A stretch of 64,000 nucleotides of DNA, taken from the NCBI RefSeq assembly GCF_037975245.1, contig NC_092569.1:27657668-27721667 (forward strand), given 5' to 3'. Made by a program: the position numbers and the translations under genes. Numbering within the stretch: the stretch's first letter is position 1; every line of letters begins with the position of its first letter. The stretch comes from Apostichopus japonicus. Lineage: Eukaryota; Echinodermata; Holothuroidea; Aspidochirotida; Stichopodidae. This document shows, piece by piece, positions 10,718 to 21,481 of the stretch. Below the pieces are notes generated by a model, which did not search any database, was not told the origin of the DNA, and was given only the letters and a program-made list of their open reading frames with translations.

Positions 10718-13700
10718 ATGGGTGCAGTCGGTTCATCGTCACAGGATCTAATACCAACTCCTACACTGATATTTAAAGGTAAGTCATCGAGGTTAAATAA
10801 ACATATCTTATTGAATGGTGTTCAGATGGTCGAATTACAAACATAATGCTACTGTTTATTGTGATTTCATCTATAACTTTTCGGCCTTTTGGCTAAGATC
10901 ATGTGTAGTATCTGTTCCCTTCGGGAATGGTGATGCACACCTGACGATGATCACACAGTCACAGTCCCGATGCAAGGGGACTGGGGCTGAGAGCGGATCA
11001 GTCGTTTGGTTTTCGTGCCCAGGTTCTTTCCTGGGTGACTTTTTCTTAAAAAGTATTTCATCTATAACTTTACTAACGTTCTTATTTTGAGACGTTATGA
11101 GCCTCAAATAAACGAAGAATTTGACATTCGGACTAAACGAAAAGTATCATTTTAAAATTAACTGTAAGTCGACTGTCTTCAAGAATGAAATAATCGCAAA
11201 CATTTCAAAGCCATGATGTTTTTAGATAGCCTCCATGAATGGGGGTATAGTTTGGGTACATTATATTACTTTATATTCAAAGATAGTCTTCCTATTCTAT
11301 TTCATGTGCATTACATTTATCCTCCACAAAATTGGTGTAGTATACCATATTCTAGTGTGCATTTATAAAAATAATGGTGTACTACCGAATATATATTGTG
11401 AATTAAATTAAAAACAATACTAATAATCGAAGCTGCCAATTGCACTGACAACGACACTTCATTGGCATCGACACAATAACACTATGTCGCTCACTTTACA
11501 GAGTAAACGTCAAATTATACAGTTTGTAAGTTTAAACTAGCACTTCAGTCCTTCAAGTTTTGAATCGCTTCTGTCCTTAACCCTCCCCAGCTGACCTCAC
11601 TCCTTTTGTTCCTTATAGGGTACCTCTGCCTTCCCCCTCAACTGTTAGTGCAAGCTTGATTTCAGTTATTTGTTACTCGATTTCAACAGTTGTCCTTGAC
11701 CTGTCGTAATTATAACTTCTCGGGTGTACTCCACACCACTATAGCCTATACGTTATATATTTAGCATCACTTGTTTACGTTGTACAGAGGTGACGTGCGT
11801 GTATAGAACCAATTCCTTTGCCTGACACCATTTTGTTTATTTCTAGTGAACCGTTTCATGACCATTTCCGCACACTTACACGTACTATCTTATTCTTTTC
11901 ACTAGTGCGAGTTGTGCACTCCTTATGTTTAGCCTATCCATAAGGAAGTAGTTGGTGAGAACTATTTCCGGCACAACGTTCTTTGAACAGATGGAGCAAT
12001 TGCCTACATTTGCTTCGAGAATGCAAAGAACTTGAAATTGGTCATAAATGGTATTTTGTTTTAACCGTTAAATACATTATACAGACGGAGATACTGTGCA
12101 TATGTAACAGTAACTTGTAATAACTTGCCTTATGTTTATTCTCTGCCACGTACCAACGTGAAGATGCTGTCAGAATAATGCTTTCAAAAGTGATCAAAAT
12201 GAATGTAAACATTGTTTCGTGGACTACGATGAAACTTTGATATTCGCAAGACAAAAAAGACGAATTCACCTTTTGAAGGGTAGGGGACTGAGTTTATCGT
12301 AGGTCACATGTCAAAGTATATTGAACCATAATGATTTTCATCTACTCCTGTGTTTGGTTATTATTATACAACTTTTACCATGATTGTGGTTCTATGATAT
12401 GTTCGACATAACTGCAAGATTCGGTTAAATTGAGAGAACAGCTTACATTTTACATTCGTTCTAAATCCATAAACTAGGTTGTTCTGGAACTCCACCCACA
12501 TTTCTCGTGACTAGCGTTAGTGAGGAATTTCATTTCTCAATCGATAAATATGTATGAAATGTTTGTTGAAAGTGTAAATTTCAAACAAATTTTCCTGATA
12601 TATCTACTCCTATGATCAACAAGTTTCGCTTATATTGCCATATTTAAATCATATTTTCTAATGGTGGTAAGTTCCTATAAGGTTATATCGATCATGTTGT
12701 TCAGCTTATTTCATACTTTATCTTTACCATCAATACAACGTCATTTTGAAACCTTGCATCTAGTCGTCATATAAGCAGCAAAGCGGAACAACATAGAACA
12801 CAGGTACTACATAAATGTAATTCTTAAAGTTTTTAACCAAAGTAAAAAGTGGATGAGGGCAAAATTCTTTCTAAACGTATATGTGGTGGCGCCCTGACCT
12901 CCATGACAAGAGATGTGTTGACATTTATTGCATTACGTTCTGTAGTATTTCCCTTTAAAAAGCATGTGACAAAATTTTGATATGGTAAAAAATGCATAAA
13001 AACAGTTATAAATGTTATCATTAAGTGATATGGGACATCACATGAAAATTTGGTTTCTTCAGACTCAGGTAAACAATATGCTACTTCAAGACCAATATTC
13101 TACGAGCAGGTTATGGATTCATCCTCATCGGACTTCTCACCATCCTCAGACTACTCAGAATCTTCGTACTTCTCCTCTGAATCATCCTCCTCATCCAGCG
13201 CTCCGGGCCCAAAGTCCGCCTCCGTCACTAAAAAAGGGTCAATCGTAAAATCAACTTCTACTACCTCACCAACTACAAAAGTTAACTCTTCGTCAATTTG
13301 GAATACTACAAAAGCCACAAATTATGGAATTCTCGAAGGTATACGATACATACAATTATTACATTTTCAAAATATGCTCAGTGTTCCTGGGTTTGTTTAT
13401 CATGCATGTTTTATGACTTCTTTAATGGCTAATTCAGTGGCAGACAGTTTAGAATTAAAAAAAAAAAATCTGTCAGGTGAAAACCTCCATCTTCACATGT
13501 ATATCTTGTTCCTAACTATGATCGATTGAATAATTAACGTATTTTGACGTAGATTGACTTTCGCTTCTTCCAGGAAATAGTTCACAGTATAGGTGGTGAG
13601 TCTCTTCAACAAGGTAGATAACCTTCAAAATCCTTTTCTATCCTCTTATAAAAAGGGGAACTTTGTTTTCGTAGAAATATTATTTCCCCTTTTGAACAAT

Positions 13701-16509
13701 TAGTGAGCTTTATATTGCAATGCAAAAAAAGGGGTCTTTAACTGCGTTGCCATGATGACATTATTCGCTCTGCTACTACCAAATGGGGAAAAATCAGCAA
13801 ATATGCAAAATTCATGTCTTGGCCATACAAAAATGCTATGAGAATGGAGATAGAACAGGGATATCTATTTTACAGATTGTTCATTCCAAGCGCCATCTTT
13901 AATTAATGTTTGATATATTCAGTATGGTATTACGCAAAATAGACAAGGTAGTCAGTTTTCAATTTTTCGAATACACAAATACAAAAATTATTCTCTTAGG
14001 AAATGTAAAACTATCATGATAAGTGATCTTATCTTCCCTTCTTTCTGATGTCAATATATTTCTAACAGCAAAATGTTCAATATCGGTCAAAGGCACACCG
14101 TATATTGCGAACTAAGTTTATTTGTATACCGGATCTCTCTATGACAGTGCTTTCAAAACTTCTGTTAGGACAATCAGTAATTAGCGTTGCCTTGAACATC
14201 CGGTGTCAAGTAATGTAATATGCAGAGCAGATCGAACAGTAAAATGCAAACAAGTAGTGAAAAATGCTTAGTCATTATTGCATTATGCAATATAAATGCA
14301 TGAAAAATACAAGCAAGTAGTGAAAAATGCTAAGTCATTATTGCGTTCTGCAATATACATGCATGAAAAATACAAACAAGTTGTGAACAATGCCTAGTCA
14401 TTATTGCATTATGTAATATACATGCATGGAAATTCAAACAAGTAGTGAGCAATGCTTAGTCATTATTGCATTATTCAATATACATGCATGAAAAATACAA
14501 GCAAGGTGTGAACAATGCTTAGTCATTATGTAATATACATGCATGGAAATTCAAACAAGTAGTGAATAAGCTTACTCATTATTGCATTATTCAATATACA
14601 TACATAAATACCTTGTTAAAGAGAGAGTGGGGTGGGGAGAGGGGCTGTATACTCCCATATTTTGCCAAATGAAAAGTGTATACAAAATTGCTAATAGCTG
14701 ACAATGCAAGAGCCTCTGTGATCCCCTCAGGACCTTTAACGTAATATATCCATTCATTCCCATATATTCTATTAGGTTATGTATTTTAAGACTAAATCAA
14801 CTGACCGTGTTTACATTGTAAGGTCACAGACACTGATTGTAGTATACAATGTATACATTGTTAGTTGCGTTCAGATTCAAAACTGGAAATACATTTGATA
14901 TCAATTATTGGGGGATATTCAGAACTCACGTTTAGACCCAACATAATCAAGTTCATTATTGAACTGGTAATCAGGTTTCGCTTAACTCTATCTTGTGTTC
15001 GACTCGAACTTCATTGGTAAGGGACTTGTCTCGGAATTGGACAAGCAGTGGACTCATATGCAACCCTTAAATTAATATCAACACTACTTAAGTCCATCCG
15101 ATAGTTATTGCCCCATTCACTTCCGAAAATAAAAGGAAGGTTTATGTAAAAAAATATATATATATAAACTTGCTATGAGCAGGCTATTAAAAGCTATCGA
15201 CAGACCTGGCGTATTGTATCATTCGAGAAGGCACGAAAGTAATACATTGTCAACCAGCCAACAATTTATATTTTCATTTTGAATCAATTAATTTGTCCGC
15301 TTAAGAAATATTAATAATTTACCAAAACATGATAAATGATATCTTCTCTTCAGATGACAGATTTGTAATTTTTGTTGGGTGCGGAATTGCTGGCCTTCTC
15401 TTCATGCTGCTTCTCCTTATTGCCGTCTTAGTTGGTCATCGGTGAGTAGCTTAATAACAAATATCAATAACCTGTGAATGATTCTGATAAAAGAAAGCTT
15501 TATTTTCTTTTGTCTGAGCACTCTCCTGTGTGTGTGTGTGTGTTTGGTGTTTACATAAATACAGGGTATCGTATATAGACAACATGGAAGGTTGGTAATT
15601 CCGAGCTCCGAGAAAGATGAGGAATAAACATTTCATCGATGACATGGCTAAAGCAGTGCCGATACTACGGTGATCGGAGAAGAAAATAGTGTTTTGTTAA
15701 AATTTACCAAAATTTACATAACGTGCAAGTTCTGTGCAAGAAACGAAGCAGAAAGCTACACCAAAATATTACGTTGAAAATCTATGAACGCAGTAGATGA
15801 ATTTGTTGCCACAATGGAGGTAGAGAAGTAAGTCTACTCTAGCAGAGAAAAAGGAGAATCCGAAATGTTGGCAGTTTTTCACTACTTGGAGAGTAAAAAG
15901 AAACAATTTGGTAAAGGATGTTTGTGGAAACCTTTTGTTCTAATATCTTCATGTTCGACACCGGGGCTCTCTGAAGCAACTTAATATGCCCGTAAATAAA
16001 TGTATAGTATAAGAACTTAAAGCCGGATTAAAGCATTCCTACTGCCTGATTAAAGTATTATTTTCCACTACTTCATTACTTTACCACCAACCCTTATCCC
16101 TTCCTTATACAGAAGGCATCGTAGACGGAAGAACAGCAGAAGAGATAACGTAACAGTAATACACTTAAACACCCAACCATCAAGAGGGTGCTATGTGACT
16201 GGAGTTATGACTGACCGTTCTCACAATTTCGTAAATACCAGACCTAGTTGTCCACCTGTTCCGCAGCAAGACAAGCGAGACGAATGCTACTACGAAGCAA
16301 TTTCTTCAACGATGCCAACACCGAGCATCTATGAACAGCCGCGTGAAACTGCAACATACAATGATGGATGCACAATGAGTTTCCAATCAGCAAACGTGAG
16401 AACTAATGCCCAAAATACTCAAGACGATTATTTGATTCCTCTTCACAACCCATCGACGAGAGGACAGTATGTGGCGTCGGATAGCCCATACTTGGCAGTG
16501 TCGGACTGA
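10718..16509 (+). CDS. Gene A: single-pass membrane protein with Ser-rich ectodomain and tyrosine-motif tail
   Basis: Four exons join in frame: 10718-10778, 13063-13338, 15354-15441 and 16113-16509, giving 273 residues. All introns are GT-AG, with phases 1, 1, 2. Exon 1 encodes a short N-terminus starting MGAVGSS with no signal peptide. Exon 2 is a Ser/Thr-rich stalk with a run of about 30 mainly serine residues, ending in GILEG. Exon 3 is one membrane helix (about residues 116-140, containing LLFMLLLLIAVL). Exon 4 is a 132-residue tail starting with a strongly basic stretch (RRHRRRK). The tail carries YEAI, IYEQP, DYLIP and SPYLAV, possible SH2-binding sites; the last fits the ITIM consensus. 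The basic stretch puts the tail in the cytoplasm by the positive-inside rule. Gene B has the same plan and phases, which supports the model. The family is not recognised, and exon 1 is the least certain part. Confidence 0.75.
10881..11054 (+). mobile_element. U2 snRNA-headed SINE with 17-bp TSD
   Basis: The first about 40 bases match the 5' end of U2 snRNA (TCGGCCTTTTGGCTAAGATC, then TGTGTAGTATCTGTTC, including the branch-point-pairing GTAGTA) and diverge at the start of U2 stem IIa. The rest is unrelated to U2 and forms strong hairpins: TTCCC-TTC-GGGAA, CAGTCCC-loop-GGGACTG and CCCAGG-TTCTTT-CCTGGG. The direct repeat ATTTCATCTATAACTTT occurs exactly at 10864-10880 and 11055-11071, the mark of LINE-type insertion. 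It lies in intron 1 of gene A. It is too short and too divergent to be a functional U2 gene. Confidence 0.85.
11072..13062. other. Rest of gene A intron 1
   Basis: AT-rich intron sequence. I see no ORF, RNA gene or clear repeat that I can support. Confidence 0.4.
14247..14610 (+). repeat. 63-bp minisatellite, about 6 copies
   Basis: Tandem units contain AAACAAGTAGTGAACAATGC, TTAGTCATTATTGCATTAT and CAATATACATGCATG. One unit has lost about 20 bases. The array lies in intron 2 of gene A. Confidence 0.85.
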
Positions 16510-16539
16510 ACATACTTTCTTTATATTTACAAAGACTGA

Positions 16540-16545
16540 AATAAA
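16540..16545 (+). terminator. Polyadenylation signal of gene A
   Basis: AATAAA lies 31 bases after the stop codon, implying a very short 3' UTR. Confidence 0.6.
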
Positions 16546-17215
16546 AGACAAAAGCTGTTGCTTAATCTATGCGGTTTACCGTCTAGTAAGTTATTGCTGT
16601 TTTCGCTGCTTTTCTCTGTAATGTTGAAATACCTCAAACTGAGTAAAAGTCTCATATACCACGTGGAAATCTATGAATACGTTAGAAAATAACTCTCGGA
16701 TCACATCCATGACAGTGAGAAGATACTCCCCAATGGCTAAAAATATTTTTTTTTTGGAAGTGGCTTTGAAGCCGACATTACAACCATTTTGTTTCACTGC
16801 TGAACAACCAAAAGTACCCTCAACATCTTCCATTTTTCATATTTTTACTCCATTGTTTGACTAGAGGTGATAAGACAACTGTTATTCTGTTTCATACGCG
16901 ATAATTGGAATGAACATTCCCTCAAAATAAAAGGGAAAAATAATTTCTATCATGTCACCAATTTAATTGTGTTAGCTTCTTCTAAGTTTACAGAAAGAAG
17001 TCAGTATGTAACTAAGTAAGTACGTAAAACTTTATTGCTCCATAAAATCGAAAATTTCTATACTCGTACATTATAAGAAATACAAAAATATATAAATAAC
17101 TATATTCATATTTACAAATAATAACTAAGAGGGTAAGATCAAGTTAAATACTTAAAGACAGAGAGCCTATACCCATCCAATGACTAGGCAACCACCTAAC
17201 GACTCAAATTGCTGT

Positions 17216-17640
17216 TATTATAATTTTCAGCTTTTTTAGTGTGTTGTCAACACGATCCCTTTCTGTCTTACTAACGTTACCCCCTCAGCAATTGAGGCAG
17301 TATCTTCAAACTCTACAGATGGTAGCATTAAAGAACATATCTAAAATTTCCTTACGCACATTGAAAAGTGACATTTTTCTCAAACAATGTAATATCGAAT
17401 TCGACTTTCTAACCAGGACGTCAACATGATCCGTCCAAGTCAATTTATCGTTGAAAACCACTCCCATATATTTATAGGTAAACACACTACCTCATTCTTT
17501 TTAATAATTACAGGCGGTGGTGGAATAACATTATGTCTAAAGTCGATGACCATTTCTTTTGTTTTAGAGACTAATTGTAAAAAGTCACAGAAGTCATCGT
17601 ACACTTTTGCGTTAAAGTGAAATGTCGACACTCACTAACA
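17216..17640 (-). pseudogene. LINE reverse-transcriptase C-terminal fragment
   Basis: Minus-strand translation gives SKTKEMVIDFR, then after a frameshift YKYMGVVFNDKLTWTDHVDV, then LRKMSLFNVRKEILDMFF, and finally GGNVSKTERDRVD. These are consecutive conserved blocks of the thumb and C-terminal region of non-LTR reverse transcriptases. At least one frameshift and one stop break the frame. Confidence 0.8.
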
Positions 17641-19172
17641 ATTGAAGGATGCGACAGTTGTGTATACGTTGGTAACAATTAGTAGCACAATTGAACTATT
17701 ACTACACATCAAACAACATATTGATATTTCAACATTTTACTCTAATATCAGAAAGCCTCTGATAATATTGAGCCATTTTGAATTTAGCATATAATTTCAG
17801 AATTTGTGAAACATCATCTACACATTCAATCGTGATAAGATCATCAAAGAGCAATTATAAGCACAAGGTTTTGAAGATTCAATTACCTGTCATTTTGTGT
17901 ATTTTTTTTATGAAATAAATAAAATAAATTATAACGAAATGAGGTTCTTCTTTATTCAATAACTCAAGAGTACGATTGAAAGTACTCAGATAATAACGAA
18001 CTCGAACTCGAGTCTGTAGTCGGGTTCTCAAATGTTTACTCGAACGCTTTTCTACTTGGTAGTCTGATCCTAACTAGGAGAACTCGAACCATGGTATATA
18101 GTACTAGTCTTGGATGAAACAGCCGATTCTCATAGCTGGTACAACACCAACTGTTCTTGTCCCACAACCGTGCAACAGTAACTAGTACTTTGTGTTGGTG
18201 TAACATGTGTTACTGGTCGCACTTTAACAACTGCCAAGCTGTTTATTTGTTCCATGTAAGACAATGAACTACGCGACTGGACAAGGAATCCATGAAGATG
18301 AAAATGTCTACGAGATGAAGGAAAGGAGGTACGCGTTACAGCTTGAATCCAGTTCACACATCTCTTTGAATTACGCCAATTCGTCAAGCCGGGAACGATA
18401 AAAGGCCATGTTCGGGCATATCCATAAGCCTACTTAGAGCATAAAACGACTAGATACGACGTCATTTTAGAATCGCGTAAACTCGCACTAAATGACAACT
18501 TGGTACAGCAACTACTGTTCATGACCTACAACTATGCATCAGTAATTACTACTCTGTGTTCGTAACAGGGTAACATCTATGGGGGTCATTTTCGACGAAT
18601 ATGCTATGCAGAATATAGTTGATGGTCATATTATGTTAGTTAACGATTGTTGTTCTGTTTAGTGAAGAGAATCATAGAACTCTAGAGAGCAATGGTTGGT
18701 ATTTTCAATTCGTGGAAGGTAAGGAAGTGGGCGAAGGGGATGTTGTGGCCATGGGCTTGGATGTTTTAAATCTCTCTTAGCTGTTAGATGCGACGATTTC
18801 TTAAATGACCATTCAGAAGACTAAAAACCAGAGAAAATGGTATTTTTAATTTAAATGTATAAAAAATGTTCGATTATTTTTATTTATATATATGCGTTAA
18901 ACAAAGAACTATATACATTTTTGGTTTTCGTTCTAATAGGTCTTTCACAGAAGAGAAGATAGTTCGGATAATTTCTATAGTAATTGGCACTTATATCTGG
19001 ATGGATCTGGATTTTTCGACACAAAACAATGGTTTGGAAATTTAAGCTTCTGAGGGAGACTGTCAGTTAATGATCGGTGTGACGAATGACATCGGAGAAG
19101 AATTCACATTTCATGTAGATGCTACTATCAACTTTTCTTTTTCTATTGTTAAGTTTTTCTCTCTTTTTTTCT

Positions 19173-19255
19173 TTTTAGGGAGTCTCCTACTTTGTTAAGC
19201 CTTGCAGGCTTTATAGGAGACTTCCCTTCACACTGTAAAATGCGATGGAACAAAT
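19173..19255 (+). mobile_element. Retroposon 3' end with nested hairpin
   Basis: GGGAGTCTCCTA pairs with TAGGAGACTTCCC, and inside that loop AAGCCT-TGC-AGGCTT forms a second stem. An AAATAAATATA tail follows. The inner hairpin matches those at 3376 and 9212. Confidence 0.5.
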
Positions 19256-20762
19256 AAATATACAAGATTATAAATTTTCGTATTGAATGCTACGATCTTA
19301 GGTTTGGGATCTCATATCTAGAAAGATTGGTTAGTCATTACGTTTTGGGGGTTGGGAGGAGGTGCAGTAGAGTTGCTGTGAACGTAGATCTCGTGAGATG
19401 GATATTGCTTGTTTGTATCAAGCGGAACTACTTGGTTAATCACAATAAATAGTGTATCGGATATATTTGAGCTTCTTCTACCTTTGCCATGTTCATCTTA
19501 CTACGATTAAGAGCTCACAAAACATTGTTCTCTTGGCTATAAATATAACTTTATTCATAGTCACTGTTATACAATCACTAAACTAACATAAATTTTATGT
19601 TATATTCTCATGAATTTTAACTCAGCTAATCACATTTTTATAAATTACATATTATAACTAATACATTACAAATTAACAAATGGACTGTCCAACAAACCAA
19701 TACTTCCCGCTAAGATAAAATCGTTCATTTTCTTGTTGCATATATCAAATATATATCATTCTATATAATGAAAAAATAACGTTTGCTGTAGAGAAAAAAA
19801 TAGTTTCTGTCGAATATCTCTCATGCTCATATCGTGGTATTTACAATGAAAACATGAAAAGGCACTTGATGCAACTTTTAAAATTCATTGCACAGTTTTC
19901 AATCACCATGTTTCTCGAAACTAAAATCTCAAAATAATAGCTTAAATTCACAACTTTTATATTAGATTATTAATTTTATTGATTTGACGTGACACAGTCC
20001 AATACTAACATGAAAATTGTCTGTGCGAGGAAAGGTTGTCGTATTCAATTACGGATTAATACCATGTTAACCATTGAAAAGTAAAACTAGCGCATCACTT
20101 TAGCAGGACGTATCTGTTATTCTCTATAGTGATAATCTACCGTAACCCTTATCCTTAATACTCTACTGTGATAACTCTACCGTGATACTCTACCGTAATA
20201 CTTATCCGCAATACTTTACCGTAAGCTCGGTAAAATTGTATCCCAAACGCAAAAAGTCACCAGTATTGGCTTCCTATTTGAACGTGTTAAAAGATTGACC
20301 TCAAAAGTTTTCAAAATTATTGCAAACTCTGTTCAGTTTTTAATCTTATAATATATCATCGAACCATTGATGGGTTTCAAAGTGTAGACAATTTAATGTA
20401 TGAGTGAGCAAGGATTTGCTAAGATATGCTAAGAAATTTTAAGAAATGCTAAGAAACTCTATTTGACGTTTGAACATGAATGACTGTTATTTGACTTTCT
20501 AGCACTTTCAGGGCAAAACATAAAACCTTTTTCGTCACACGTCACTCATGTTAGAGATAACAGACCTAATTATGTTATTCATCATGTTATATTATGTAGT
20601 TGTACATTGAATATACCACGTGAAGGGAAAAATAAACACACGGTAACTTCTTACGCTTCAATATTTCATATAAGATGACTCGTTACTTACTTTTTCTTTC
20701 ACTAACAAGTGTCACTAAGTTTTAACCTACTTCGCAAAACGTTGCATTCATGTTTCCAAATA

Positions 20763-20868
20763 GAATTACTCCCTATACAAACTAAGACGTTATTAGAGTT
20801 TAACCTGTACATACCCTTAATTAATGAGTTTCCCAAATAAATGAATTGTTACGTATAGGGAGTAATTC
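20763..20868. mobile_element. 106-bp MITE with TA duplication
   Basis: Perfect inverted ends GAATTACTCCCTATAC and GTATAGGGAGTAATTC enclose 74 bases and are flanked by TA on both sides. This suggests Tc1/mariner-type mobilisation (inference). Confidence 0.7.
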
Positions 20869-21481
20869 TATTACTATGATTAGAATCCGTACTAAGTAAA
20901 GTTTGTCATTTATTAAATGAACTGAAATATGACTAGTCAAGCTCATAAACTGCATATGAGATTGTTGTTTCTTATGACAAAACATGCTTTTTTAACTTCA
21001 TAAGAACCAAAAAAAAAAAAAAAAACCCGGATGACATTTAACACCATTTGACTTTGAAAAAAACAATTGATGCGTTGTAATTGTGTTATTAGAGGCTATA
21101 AAAGTCATACGTTTTCCAGAAAATTAAGATAGAAGGGATCTCATATAGTTTATGTGTAAGACTGATCGGCATAATCACTTTAATGACAAGTCACAGATTA
21201 CTCCTGGACTAATTCCATTAATTTGTGTAGTATATAACATATCAAACTTAGTGATGTGCCTAGAATCACCATTGGAAGCAACATAATCAGAACAGTAAAC
21301 ACACTTACTTAACTATTCCTTCTCTTTTTCATTTCTGTCATGGAACAACGTATTCTTGTACTATAGTGTTGATACACGAGAAGATAAGTGGATGAAATAA
21401 CAACAGATGAAAACCTAACTGTTCAAAACTAAGGAAATCTTGCTACTTCTTTGATTTTTAAGTGACACCTCTCGGAACCAA

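Larger units (their letters stand above)
16546..21481. other. Spacer between convergent genes A and B
   Basis: About 5 kb without a supported host gene. It contains the LINE relic at 17216-17640, a diverged direct repeat (about 18138-18220 and 18497-18580), a stem-loop retroposon end near 19173-19255, a (TACCGTAAT-ACT)-like low-complexity patch near 20130-20225, a 106-bp MITE at 20763-20868 and a 19-base A run near 21010. Confidence 0.5.

Noticed and set aside
10876-11054. Functional U2 snRNA gene
   Set aside because: Only the first about 40 bases match U2; the Sm site and stems III-IV are absent and the insert is flanked by a retroposition TSD.
10815-11090. 91-codon ORF over the U2-headed element
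   Set aside because: It coincides with a structured non-coding retroposon and its TSDs.
14247-14610. CRISPR-like array
   Set aside because: Units are contiguous 63-bp tandem copies without unique spacers, inside an intron of an animal gene.
17440-17631. Short ORFs as host genes
   Set aside because: They are frames within a LINE reverse-transcriptase relic.
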